A stretch of 6,000 bases of DNA. Source: an uncultured Oceanospirillaceae bacterium. GTDB lineage: Bacteria > Pseudomonadota > Gammaproteobacteria > Pseudomonadales > Balneatricaceae. Positions 1 through 5,948 of this stretch are shown piece after piece. Below the pieces are notes generated by a model. It worked only from the letters and a program-made list of their open reading frames with translations, made no database searches and was not told the origin of the DNA. The stretch is from assembly GCA_946221045.1 (NCBI GenBank), contig CAMIIY010000141.1, positions 1 through 6,000 on the forward strand, written 5' to 3'. Within the stretch, counting starts at the first letter, position 1. The number at the start of each line of letters is the position of its first letter. The translations under genes were made by a program, and so were the position numbers.

Positions 1-223
1 CAGCAGGCGTTGACTGAGGCGGATTACTCACTCCGGATGCCCCCGCCTGCTGCTCCTTCAAAAGCAGATTTTGGGCCTCATCGGAAAGCGTAACAGCAAT
101 GCCCGGCGGGGTATTGTTCGCAACGGCTGAACCAGCCGGGCCGGCAGTCGGGGCCGCAACATAACCTCTCCCTGAGGTTTTCAGAGACTGGTCAGGTGCA
201 GTGACGGCCAGATTTAGCTGCAC
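1..223 (-). CDS. Hypothetical protein, N-terminal part only (runs off left edge)
   Basis: This reading frame starts at GTG (221-223) and stays open for 74 codons to the window edge, so only the N-terminus is visible. The start is supported by a strong Shine-Dalgarno GAGGGAG (231-237) seven bases upstream, and an in-frame TGA lies two codons before it. The protein begins MQLNLAVTAPDQSLKTSG and is rich in Ala, Pro, Gly, Ser and Gln, with no hydrophobic segment and no signal peptide. The one more ordered-looking stretch is VTLSDEAQNLLLKEQQAG, at about residues 45-62. Such a stretch is common in disordered leaders of bacterial proteins, including SprA-like putative metalloproteases, but this is only a resemblance. 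It lies 51 bp after the 90-residue gene on the same strand, so the two are probably co-transcribed. The function is not recognised. Confidence 0.6.
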   Translation of the reverse strand, partial: MQLNLAVTAPDQSLKTSGRGYVAAPTAGPAGSAVANNTPPGIAVTLSDEAQNLLLKEQQAGASGVSNPPQSTPA

Positions 224-274
224 AGCTCAACTCCCTCTTTTTGCCTCCAGCAACCCGCCCTGAAGGCCGGTACT

Positions 275-547
275 TTAAATAAACAGATCAATAATGGCAC
301 CGGGCTCCAGCGGCCTGCCGGATGCATTTACCAGGGTTGTCGCCAGTTCACTCAGGTTTTGCTCCTGCTCTGCAGCAGCCACAGATTGAGCTCCCTGTGC
401 AGCTGAGGAGGATGCAGTTTCCTCGGCAGAGGGGACCTGACTCGCGGAATTGACTGGGTTGGGCACCGTACTGTCACGGAGCGAACTGGATTCTGCATTA
501 CGGGCAGGAAACTGCTGAACTGCCTGATAAACACTGGGTATATTCAT
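275..547 (-). CDS. Small Ser/Ala/Gln-rich hypothetical protein (90 aa)
   Basis: The ATG (545-547) is preceded by an AGG ribosome-binding core seven bases upstream, and the frame ends at TAA (275-277). The product starts MNIPSVYQAVQQF. Its centre, about residues 15-60, is dominated by Ser, Ala, Gln, Glu and Pro and looks disordered. It ends in a short, more conserved-looking segment, LSELATTLVNASGRPLEPGAIIDLFI. There is no signal peptide, membrane helix or cysteine. The layout (short N-terminal motif, polar linker, helix, then a terminal G-x-(I/L)-ID-x-x-(I/V)) recalls small uncharacterised gammaproteobacterial proteins that end in GTLID-type tails. I cannot assign a family. It follows bioD by 71 bp but has its own possible promoter and is followed by another Ser/Ala/Pro-rich gene, so it is probably not part of the biotin pathway. 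Confidence 0.65.
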   Translation of the reverse strand: MNIPSVYQAVQQFPARNAESSSLRDSTVPNPVNSASQVPSAEETASSSAAQGAQSVAAAEQEQNLSELATTLVNASGRPLEPGAIIDLFI

Positions 548-589
548 GGTTAAACCTGCGGTGGTAGCCTCAGTTAACAGCTACACCAG

Positions 590-618
590 AGTATAGACCA
601 GCCGCAGAAACTGTACAG
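590..618 (-). promoter_or_regulatory. Possible promoter for the two small downstream genes
   Basis: On the minus strand a -10-like TATACT (590-595, five of six matches to consensus) lies about 43 bases before the ATG of the 90-residue gene. Seventeen bases upstream of it is CTGTAC (613-618), a poor -35 element that is part of the dyad at 610-630. A good -10 with a weak -35 buried in a dyad fits regulated transcription, but this is inferred from sequence alone. Confidence 0.35.
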
Positions 619-630
619 TTATTGTACAGT
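610..630. promoter_or_regulatory. Perfect 21-bp dyad across the bioD stop codon
   Basis: ACTGTACA (610-617), five bases, then TGTACAGT (623-630) form a perfect 8-bp inverted repeat spanning the last bioD codons and its TAA (619-621). The left part is also an internal 12-bp palindrome, AACTGTACAGTT (609-620). As RNA it would fold into an 8-bp stem with a 5-base loop followed by only three U residues, with three G/C pairs in the stem. That makes it a weak terminator candidate. As DNA it resembles a regulator site overlapping the -35 region of the promoter proposed for the next gene. I recognise no specific regulator. Confidence 0.45.
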
Positions 631-1308
631 CAGTTTATCCAGATCAAGACAGGCCGCCACGGCAGACGGTTCTGGCGCAGCCAGCCAGGGTACTTCGCCT
701 AACAAAGGCGCACGCAACATCGCTTGCAGGGTCGCCAGATTTTCAGCGTAGCAGGCCATGTCCGGGTCCACTCTGTTGGCCACCCAACCCACCAGTGGCA
801 AACCATCCCGGGCAATGCTTTCTGCTGTCAGTAAGGCATGATTGATACAACCCAGCTTCATGCCCACCACCATAATGACCGGCAACTCGAGTAAACGCGG
901 TACTGCTGCCAGCGTTTCACGATGACTCAGCGGTACACGCCAGCCACCTGCCCCTTCGATAATAGCCAGATCAGCACTCTGCATCAGGGCACCACGGCAG
1001 TAGGCCGCAATCCGGTCAGCGCTCAGCTGTCGCTTGAGTTGCATGGCGGCAATATGCGGCGCGATTGGTGGCGCAAAACTGACAGGGTTGACCTGATCAT
1101 AACTCAGCTCAACCGAAGCGGTCTGTTGCAGCAACAGGGCATCGCTGTTTCTGAGCCCGTCCGGAGTGTCTTCACAACCCGCCGCCACCGGTTTCAGGCC
1201 CATTGTTTTCCAACCCCGGGCATTACCCGCCTGCAACAGCCCGGCTGATACTACGGTTTTACCTGCATCGGTATCGGTACCCGTGACAAAATAAGCCTGT
1301 TTCGCCAT
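619..1308 (-). CDS. bioD: Dethiobiotin synthetase BioD
   Basis: This ATP-dependent cytosolic enzyme carboxylates 7,8-diaminopelargonate with CO2 and closes the ureido ring to give dethiobiotin, the penultimate step of biotin synthesis. The 229-residue product matches the usual length (about 225 in E. coli). It has the P-loop GTDTDAGKT at residues 10-18, the substrate lysine in GLKPVAAG (K39), the conserved GLRNSDALLLQ at 51-61, EGAGGW at 118-123, and KLGCINHALLTAE at 151-163, followed by GWVAN and PLLGEVPWL. The ATG start has an AGGA ribosome-binding site seven bases upstream, inside the 12-bp gap after bioC, so it is very likely translated from the bio operon mRNA. It is the last bio gene. 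Its stop codon lies within the dyad at 610-630. Confidence 0.97.
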   Translation of the reverse strand: MAKQAYFVTGTDTDAGKTVVSAGLLQAGNARGWKTMGLKPVAAGCEDTPDGLRNSDALLLQQTASVELSYDQVNPVSFAPPIAPHIAAMQLKRQLSADRIAAYCRGALMQSADLAIIEGAGGWRVPLSHRETLAAVPRLLELPVIMVVGMKLGCINHALLTAESIARDGLPLVGWVANRVDPDMACYAENLATLQAMLRAPLLGEVPWLAAPEPSAVAACLDLDKLTVQ

Positions 1309-1320
1309 GGAAAAGTCCTG

Positions 1321-2118
1321 TCAGTATGTGCGTTGAAAAACAAGATAATAGATCTGGTAGGTCGCCGGCAGCATGTCATCATCGTTCAGACGCTGAGCTT
1401 CATAAGCGGCACGAAACTGACGGATCTGCTGACGACCCGTCAGACCTGAAGCCTGCCCCTGATTTACATTGTGGGCACCCAGCTCTTTTAACTCATCGGT
1501 CAGCTGTTTCAATTGGGTATATCTGAGCAGTCTGATCTCTTCAAACTGCTGATGACAGGCCAGGTTTACCGGCAGGTCTGCCTGCAGATCATGCAGAGGA
1601 ATAAACCGGTTCACATGCACAAAATCATCTGCGGCTGCCCAGGCCCGGCGCAACTCTTGCAGCGTATCCGGCCCGAGTGTTGCCGCAACAAAGTAACCAC
1701 CCGGTTTCAGTACCCGGGCAACTTCACTGAACAGCAGTGCCGGTTGCTCACACCATTGAATAGCCAGACTGGAGAAGACCAAATCCACTGACTGACTTTT
1801 TAAAGGCAGGGCCTCCGCATCACCACAGATCCAGTGCGCATGTTTGTGCGGACGGTGCTTGCGCGCATATTGCAACATGCCCTCTGCCAGATCCAGATTC
1901 AGCAACGATGCCTCAGGATAGGTACTTCTGAGCTGCCCACCGAAAAAGCCGGTACCACAGCCAAGGTCCATGACAACCTGCGGCTTACACGTCGGTAAAA
2001 ACTCGGTTAGCCGCTGACCCACAGCACGTTGCAGATCGGCCACCCGATCATAGCTACCTGCAGCTCGACTGAATGATTCTGCTACACGCTGCTTTTTCAG
2101 ACGCTGCAACTCAGCCAA
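1321..2118 (-). CDS. bioC: Malonyl-[ACP] O-methyltransferase BioC, TTG start
   Basis: BioC transfers methyl from S-adenosylmethionine to the free carboxylate of a malonyl thioester. The disguised substrate then enters fatty-acid elongation and becomes the pimeloyl moiety. The 265-residue protein has the class I methyltransferase fold signals: N-terminal SFSRAAGSYDRVADLQR typical of BioC (15-31), SAM motif I DLGCGTGFF (51-59), the acidic residue D76 in LLNLDLAEGML, GDAEALPL (99-106), VFSSLAIQWC (114-123) and VLKPGG (136-141). There is no ATG or GTG near the N-terminus. Translation most likely starts at TTG (2116-2118), with a well-placed GGAG seven bases upstream lying within the bioH 3' end. 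The start overlaps the bioH stop by 8 bp, so translational coupling is likely. The protein is slightly longer than E. coli BioC (251 aa), mostly in the C-terminal half. Confidence 0.95.
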   Translation of the reverse strand: MAELQRLKKQRVAESFSRAAGSYDRVADLQRAVGQRLTEFLPTCKPQVVMDLGCGTGFFGGQLRSTYPEASLLNLDLAEGMLQYARKHRPHKHAHWICGDAEALPLKSQSVDLVFSSLAIQWCEQPALLFSEVARVLKPGGYFVAATLGPDTLQELRRAWAAADDFVHVNRFIPLHDLQADLPVNLACHQQFEEIRLLRYTQLKQLTDELKELGAHNVNQGQASGLTGRQQIRQFRAAYEAQRLNDDDMLPATYQIYYLVFQRTY

Positions 2119-2878
2119 CAGAGGTCTCCATAAAGCGATTCAGGTCGGCAAAAAACAGATCCGGGTGCGATAAAAACGGCAGATGTCCCGCACCTGAGTA
2201 GAGCTGGGCAAAACGTCCGGTCAGAGCGGCACAGGCCTGGGCTGCAGCCTGCGGAACCAACTGGTCTCGTTCACCAAAGATCTGCAGTACAGGCATGGAT
2301 AACTGTGCCAACTGCTCACGGCAATCCAGACGCAGCAACTGCAGCGTGTTGAGTAACTGCGCATGGGACAGCGACTTCTGCAGTTCGCGTAACTGTTTAA
2401 GGGTTTCTTTGCCTGCTTCAGCGCCCTGAGTCTGCAGCATCATAAACCGGGTCAGAGTTTTGTCTGGCTGATCCTGCAATGCTGTTTCAAAGCCGGAAAA
2501 AACCGTTTCATCCATAGCGCAGTGCCAGTCATCCCGCGCGACAAAACAGGGGCTGGACGCTACGGTGATCAACCGTTCTATCCGTGCCGGAGCCTGAGCG
2601 GCACAGGCCAGCGCCAGCTGCCCGCCCAGTGACCATCCCAGCCAGCTGGCTTTATCGGGCGCGGCAGATAATAAAGCATCCACCACAGAGCTTAGGGTCA
2701 GCGGCTCTGTCAGCGCAGGCGACCGACCCAGTCCCGGCAGATCAATCAGGGTCAGGCTGTAGTGACGCGACAGTTCAGGCAGCAATGGCTGCCAGATGTC
2801 ACTGCTCATACCCCAGCCATGCAATAACACCAGCGCTGGCGCGCCGGGTTTCGGCAAGGATTCAGTGTAAAGTTTCAT
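2111..2878 (-). CDS. bioH: Pimeloyl-[ACP] methyl ester carboxylesterase BioH
   Basis: BioH is a cytosolic alpha/beta hydrolase that removes the methyl group installed by BioC, giving pimeloyl-ACP for BioF and stopping further elongation. With the ATG at 2876-2878 the product is 255 residues (E. coli BioH has 256), starting [29 protein letters not shown]. Visible features are the oxyanion-region HGWG (20-23), the nucleophile elbow GWSLGG with Ser83, Asp205 in FGERD, and His232 in [11 protein letters not shown], so the catalytic triad is complete. The start ATG overlaps the bioF stop as ATGA. A GTG four codons upstream (2888-2890) is also open but has no spaced ribosome-binding site, because the nearby GGAG runs into it. 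The 3' end overlaps bioC by 8 bp. Confidence 0.95.
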   Translation of the reverse strand: MKLYTESLPKPGAPALVLLHGWGMSSDIWQPLLPELSRHYSLTLIDLPGLGRSPALTEPLTLSSVVDALLSAAPDKASWLGWSLGGQLALACAAQAPARIERLITVASSPCFVARDDWHCAMDETVFSGFETALQDQPDKTLTRFMMLQTQGAEAGKETLKQLRELQKSLSHAQLLNTLQLLRLDCREQLAQLSMPVLQIFGERDQLVPQAAAQACAALTGRFAQLYSGAGHLPFLSHPDLFFADLNRFMETSVG

Positions 2879-4032
2879 CGGGTAGCACACTCCAGTGCGC
2901 TCAGCAGGCGCTCAACCTGTGCTTCTGTATGCTCTGCCGAGAAAGTGACTCGTAAACGCGCTGTGCCCTGCGGCACGGTTGGCGGCCTAATTGCACCGAC
3001 AAAAATCCCCTGCGTTTCCAGATTCTGACTGATCTGCATGGCCCTGGCCGCATCGCCAATCACAATCGGTTGAATAGGTGTCGGAGAGTCCATCAGGGTC
3101 AGACCAAGCTGCTCACAGCCCCTGCGGAACTGAACCACCAGCGCATTGAGTTTGTCACGTCGCCAGTTTTCTTCTCTAAGCAGCCGAAGACTGGTCAGAG
3201 TCGCTGCCGCCACGGCAGGCGGCATACTGGTGGTGTAGATATAGGTGCGGGCAAACTGGATCAGGGTTTCTATCAGTTCTTCACTACCCGCCACAAAGGC
3301 CCCAGCCGTACCAAACGCTTTGCCAAGGGTGCCTACCAGCACCGGTACCTCATCCATACCCAGATTAAAATACTCAACACAGCCACCACCCTGCTGCCCC
3401 AGGCAACCGAAGCCATGCGCATCATCCACCATCAGCCAGGCTTTCTCTGCTTTGGCTGTAGCGGCCAGTGCAGGCAGGTTGCCAAGGTTACCGTCCATGC
3501 TGAAGACACCGTCGGTTACCACCAGTTTTCGACGTGCTTCGGTCTTGGCCAGTTTCTGCGCAAGACTCTCGGAATCATTGTGCAGGTAACGCTGAAAACG
3601 GGCGCCACAGAGCAAACCTGCGTCCAGTAGAGAAGCATGGTTCAGCCGGTCTTCAAACACCGCATCCTGCTTACCCAGCAGGGCATTAACTGCGCCCAGA
3701 TTGGCCATATACCCCGTGGAAAACAGTAACGCCCGGGGACGCCCAGTTAATTCGGCCAACGCTTCTTCCAGAGCGTGATGGGCCTGACTGTGGCCATTGA
3801 CCAGATGGGATGCGCCACCACCAACACCATATTGGTTAGCCGCTTCCTGTAAGGCACGTATGACCTGGGGGTGATTGGCCAGCCCCAGATAATCATTGGA
3901 GCAGAATGCCAGACAGCGGCGACCATCCATCATAACTTCAGGCCCCTGTGGGGACTGAAGGGTGCGACGTTCGCGATAAAGTGACGCTTCTTTACGGGCT
4001 AACAGATCACTGCCCAGCGTATCAAAGGACAT
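2875..4032 (-). CDS. bioF: 8-amino-7-oxononanoate synthase BioF
   Basis: This PLP-dependent enzyme of the alpha-oxoamine synthase family condenses pimeloyl-ACP with L-alanine, releasing CO2, to form 7-keto-8-aminopelargonate. From the ATG at 4030-4032 the product is 385 residues, matching E. coli BioF (384). It shows [13 protein letters not shown] (43-55), [20 protein letters not shown] (71-90), [12 protein letters not shown] (128-139), TDGVFSMDG (173-181), the PLP-contacting DDAHG (203-207), the Schiff-base Lys238 in [15 protein letters not shown] (266-272), and [14 protein letters not shown] (348-361). An alternative GTG nine codons upstream (4057-4059) would add [10 protein letters not shown] reject it because it sits inside a hairpin, lacks a good ribosome-binding site, and the family starts at the ATG. 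The ribosome-binding site for the ATG is itself weak (GAG, seven bases away). The stop overlaps bioH (ATGA). Confidence 0.96.
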   Translation of the reverse strand: MSFDTLGSDLLARKEASLYRERRTLQSPQGPEVMMDGRRCLAFCSNDYLGLANHPQVIRALQEAANQYGVGGGASHLVNGHSQAHHALEEALAELTGRPRALLFSTGYMANLGAVNALLGKQDAVFEDRLNHASLLDAGLLCGARFQRYLHNDSESLAQKLAKTEARRKLVVTDGVFSMDGNLGNLPALAATAKAEKAWLMVDDAHGFGCLGQQGGGCVEYFNLGMDEVPVLVGTLGKAFGTAGAFVAGSEELIETLIQFARTYIYTTSMPPAVAAATLTSLRLLREENWRRDKLNALVVQFRRGCEQLGLTLMDSPTPIQPIVIGDAARAMQISQNLETQGIFVGAIRPPTVPQGTARLRVTFSAEHTEAQVERLLSALECATR

Positions 4033-4053
4033 CAGGTAACTCGTACAGACAAA

Positions 4054-4069
4054 GGGCACGACTGTGCCC
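4054..4069 (-). other. Intercistronic hairpin between bioB and bioF
   Basis: GGGCAC, four bases (AGTC on the minus strand), then GTGCCC make a perfect 6-bp stem with five G/C pairs in the 42-bp bioB-bioF gap. It begins five bases after the bioB stop and is followed by UUUGU. It could be a weak attenuator, an mRNA processing or stability element, or chance. It is the only sizeable gap inside the operon. Confidence 0.5.
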
Positions 4070-4074
4070 GTTAA

Positions 4075-5121
4075 TTAGGCTTCGTAGAAATGTGCGCTGT
4101 CCTGCTGTTTCTGCAGGTCATTCAGCAGGGCCGCTTCCTGGGTATCATCCGATTCAGCAATACGCTGCTCCGGGTTAATCCCCAAACGTCTGAACAACTG
4201 CAGATCGCGATGGGTTTCCGGATTAGGCGTTGTCAGCAGGCATTCACCGTAGAAAATTGAGTTAGCGCCGGCAAAGAAAGTCATGGCCTGCATCTCATCG
4301 CTCATTTTTTCACGGCCAGCAGACAGCCGTACATGGGATGCCGGCATCATGATACGCGCGACAGCGATGGTACGGATAAAGTCCAGCGGATCCAGATCCT
4401 CTACATTTTCCAGTGGAGTACCCTCCACCTTGACCAGCATATTGATCGGCACACTTTCCGGCTGAACCGGCATATTCGCCAGCTGGCAGAGCAGACCGAT
4501 GCGGTCGGTCTGGGTTTCACCCATGCCGAGAATACCACCGCTGCAGATCTTCATGCCGGAGTCGCGCACATTCTGCAGGGTATCCAGACGATCCTGATAG
4601 GTACGGGTGGTGATAATTTTGTCGTAAAACTCTGGTGAGGTATCCAGATTATGGTTGTAATAATCCAAACCGGCATCCGCCAGTTGGCCTGCCTTATCCT
4701 GATCGAGCATACCCAGGGTCATACAGGTTTCCAGCCCCAGGGCTTTTACCTGCTTAACCATCTCCACCACATAGGGCATGTCTTTTTCGGAAGGATGCTT
4801 CCAGGCCGCGCCCATGCAGAAACGGGTAGAACCGGTGGCTTTAGCCTGCTTGGCCTTTTCAATCACCGCTTCCACTTCCATCAAACGCTGTTTTTCCAGG
4901 CCTGTATTATAATGACCGCTCTGCGGACAATATTTACAGTCTTCAGGACAAGCGCCGGTTTTGATCGACAACAGAGTACTGACCTGAACTTCGTTTGGAT
5001 TAAAGTACTGACGATGCACGGTTTGCGCACGGAAGAGCAGATCGTTAAACGGCAGATCCAGCAGGGCTTTGACTTCGGCTTCAGTCCAGTTGTGTCGAAT
5101 CTCGGCGTGCGTTTGCATCAT
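4075..5121 (-). CDS. bioB: Biotin synthase BioB (radical SAM)
   Basis: BioB inserts sulfur into dethiobiotin to make biotin, using a radical-SAM [4Fe-4S] cluster and a sacrificial [2Fe-2S] cluster. From the ATG at 5119-5121 the protein has 348 residues, the usual size (346 in E. coli). The radical-SAM CxxxCxxC is [12 protein letters not shown] with C58, C62 and C65. The [2Fe-2S] ligands are present as C102 ([10 protein letters not shown]), C133 (ETCMTLGML), C193 ([12 protein letters not shown]) and R265 (HVRLSAGRE). [12 protein letters not shown] (155-166) and [12 protein letters not shown] (282-293) are family signatures. The mRNA has TTGATGATG. I choose the first ATG because GAGGA (5128-5132) lies six bases upstream of it. 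The preceding TTG and the next ATG remain possible. It is the first gene of the bio operon, diverging from comF across 85 bp. Confidence 0.97.
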   Translation of the reverse strand: MMQTHAEIRHNWTEAEVKALLDLPFNDLLFRAQTVHRQYFNPNEVQVSTLLSIKTGACPEDCKYCPQSGHYNTGLEKQRLMEVEAVIEKAKQAKATGSTRFCMGAAWKHPSEKDMPYVVEMVKQVKALGLETCMTLGMLDQDKAGQLADAGLDYYNHNLDTSPEFYDKIITTRTYQDRLDTLQNVRDSGMKICSGGILGMGETQTDRIGLLCQLANMPVQPESVPINMLVKVEGTPLENVEDLDPLDFIRTIAVARIMMPASHVRLSAGREKMSDEMQAMTFFAGANSIFYGECLLTTPNPETHRDLQLFRRLGINPEQRIAESDDTQEAALLNDLQKQQDSAHFYEA

Positions 5122-5137
5122 CAATTATCCTCAAATA

Positions 5138-5162
5138 CCGGCAGCCGGAGTCTGGTGGCTGC
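5138..5162 (-). promoter_or_regulatory. Inverted repeats in the bioB 5' leader
   Basis: If transcription starts near 5169, the leader is about 48 bases and contains two competing folds. One pairs GCAGCC with GGCTGC (5157-5162 and 5141-5146, loop of 10). The other is the compact CCGG-CTG-CCGG (5138-5148). Both share the GGCTGC segment and lie just upstream of the bioB ribosome-binding site. There is no known riboswitch match, and mutually exclusive folding is only inferred. Confidence 0.3.
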
Positions 5163-5179
5163 AAAGATAGAGGCCATTT

Positions 5180-5185
5180 TATAAT
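5180..5185 (+). promoter_or_regulatory. Candidate comF -10 element
   Basis: A perfect TATAAT lies on the plus strand 21 bases before the comF ATG. No good -35 is visible at 16-18 bases upstream. Transcription would begin near 5191-5193, leaving a leader of only about 15 bases that starts in the AGAGG ribosome-binding sequence. It overlaps the -10 of the opposing bioB promoter (5176-5181). Confidence 0.45.
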
Positions 5186-5202
5186 GACAGAGGAAACTGT
5201 CA
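5185..5202. promoter_or_regulatory. Dyad TGACAG-N6-CTGTCA in the bioB/comF control region
   Basis: This perfect 6-bp inverted repeat with a 6-base spacer covers most of the bioB -35 element and its spacer. On the plus strand, the spacer AGGAAA is the putative comF ribosome-binding core, so in RNA the hairpin would hold it in the loop and bring it closer to the ATG. It could be an operator for an unidentified repressor, an RNA structure, or both. Confidence 0.4.
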
Positions 5203-5229
5203 ACCAATGCCTTTCATTATAGAGAACAA
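5197..5229. promoter_or_regulatory. Degenerate BirA-like biotin operator candidate
   Basis: Read on the minus strand, TTGTTCTCT (5221-5229), a 15-base gap and GGTTGACAG (5197-5205) resemble the BirA operator layout TTGTAAACC-N14-16-GGTTTACAA. Matches are about five of nine and seven of nine. The second half overlaps the bioB -35, a sensible repressor position. The left half is poor and lies inside the first comF codons, so this is tentative. Confidence 0.2.
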
Positions 5230-5887
5230 CTGTTTATTTTATAGACAATGTATTTTCTGTACTGCTCCCTGCAACACAGCGGAAAACATCTGCCCCGAGT
5301 GTCGTGCTGATCTACCCTGGCCGGGGCATACCTGCCAGCGCTGCGCGTTACCACTGCCTATCAGCCATTCACACTGCGCAGACTGCCTGACCCATCCTCC
5401 GAGCTTCGATCAGGTATCCGCATTGTTGCTGTACCGCTTTCCTGTCGACCGCTGCATTCAACTGATCAAAAGCCACGGCCAGCCCGGTTATTTGGGACAT
5501 CTGGCGCAACTGGCTGCGCAACATTTCCGAGATCAACCCAGACCCGACTGCCTGGTTCCGATTCCCATGCATTGGTTAAGCCAGCAGCGCCGGGGGTTTA
5601 ACCAGTCCCTGCTGTTAGCTGAGCGTTTGGGAACACTGCTGAAGATTCCGGTTAAAACAGCGCTACTCAATAAAGCACAGAGCACCGCCCAACAACATAA
5701 TCTGAGTAAACGCGCGCGTCAGCGCAATCTGAAAGGGGTCTTCAGGTGTAGCCGCGCGGTTCCTGCACATATCGTGCTGATTGATGATGTCATGACCACC
5801 GGTGCCACCCTCAATGAAGCCGCCCGCACACTCAAACATCATGGTGCTGTAAGGGTTGACGCATGGGTACTGGCACGCACACCCTGA
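5207..5887 (+). CDS. comF: ComF family protein (double zinc ribbon plus phosphoribosyltransferase domain)
   Basis: ComF-family proteins (GntX/YhgH in E. coli) support DNA uptake in competent bacteria and use of DNA as a nutrient. The exact biochemical role is unsettled. The 226-residue length is typical. The N-terminus carries four CxxC knuckles at C15-C18, C29-C32, C43-C46 and C57-C60, a probable double zinc-binding region. It is followed by a type I PRTase-like domain with LVPIPMHWLSQQRRGFNQS (116-134) and the PRPP-binding loop VLIDDVMTTGATL (190-202). The ATG at 5207 is preceded by AGAGGA (5189-5194) at a rather long 12 bases. A hairpin (5185-5202) displays this sequence in its loop. No alternative ATG is near. 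The first 50 bases are unusually AT-rich. The gene diverges from bioB, an arrangement also seen in pseudomonads. Confidence 0.92.
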   Translation: MPFIIENNCLFYRQCIFCTAPCNTAENICPECRADLPWPGHTCQRCALPLPISHSHCADCLTHPPSFDQVSALLLYRFPVDRCIQLIKSHGQPGYLGHLAQLAAQHFRDQPRPDCLVPIPMHWLSQQRRGFNQSLLLAERLGTLLKIPVKTALLNKAQSTAQQHNLSKRARQRNLKGVFRCSRAVPAHIVLIDDVMTTGATLNEAARTLKHHGAVRVDAWVLARTP

Positions 5888-5948
5888 TAGCCGAATCAGA
5901 AAACCCGCCTACAATTGATTTTGATACCGTTGTAATGAGTACAAGCGC

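Larger units (their letters stand above)
5176..5203 (-). promoter_or_regulatory. bioB operon promoter (sigma-70 type)
   Basis: On the minus strand a perfect -35 TTGACA (5198-5203) is separated by 16 bases from TAAAAT (5176-5181), five of six matches to the -10 consensus. Transcription would start around 5168-5170, giving a leader of about 48 bases before the bioB ATG. This is the strongest promoter-like sequence upstream of the operon and probably drives all five bio genes. Confidence 0.7.

Noticed and set aside
610..633. LexA (SOS) box at the end of bioD
   Set aside because: The CTG and CAG ends are present, but the distance between them is 13 bases rather than the 10 of the gammaproteobacterial LexA site.
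2879..2890. GTG start for bioH four codons upstream
   Set aside because: The nearby GGAG runs into this GTG, leaving no spacing. The ATG in the ATGA overlap gives the normal family N-terminus.
2584..2955. Plus-strand open frame opposite bioH and the bioF end
   Set aside because: It spans the bioF/bioH junction on the opposite strand with no plausible translation start and no domain.
3070..3630. Long plus-strand open frame (186 codons) opposite bioF
   Set aside because: It lies entirely antisense to an unmistakable bioF. Its translation shows no recognisable domain and has shadow-frame composition, and no ribosome-binding site or promoter sets it apart.
4033..4059. Upstream GTG start for bioF adding nine residues
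   Set aside because: The GTG is inside the intercistronic hairpin, has no spaced Shine-Dalgarno, and the extension is absent from the BioF family as I know it.
5122..5124. TTG start for bioB
   Set aside because: It directly precedes two ATG codons, and the first ATG has suitable spacing from GAGGA. The difference is one residue, so it does not affect function.
4651..5184. Plus-strand open frame (177 codons) opposite bioB, running into the control region
   Set aside because: It is antisense to the conserved radical-SAM coding sequence and crosses the bioB promoter, and the translation has no family features. It is a by-product of bioB codon usage.
5908..5936. Promoter for the gene at 5949
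   Set aside because: TGTAAT (5931-5936) is -10-like, but the sequence 16-18 bases upstream bears no resemblance to TTGACA, so I do not call it.
5888..5948. Terminator after comF
   Set aside because: I see no GC-rich stem followed by a T run in this 61-bp gap.
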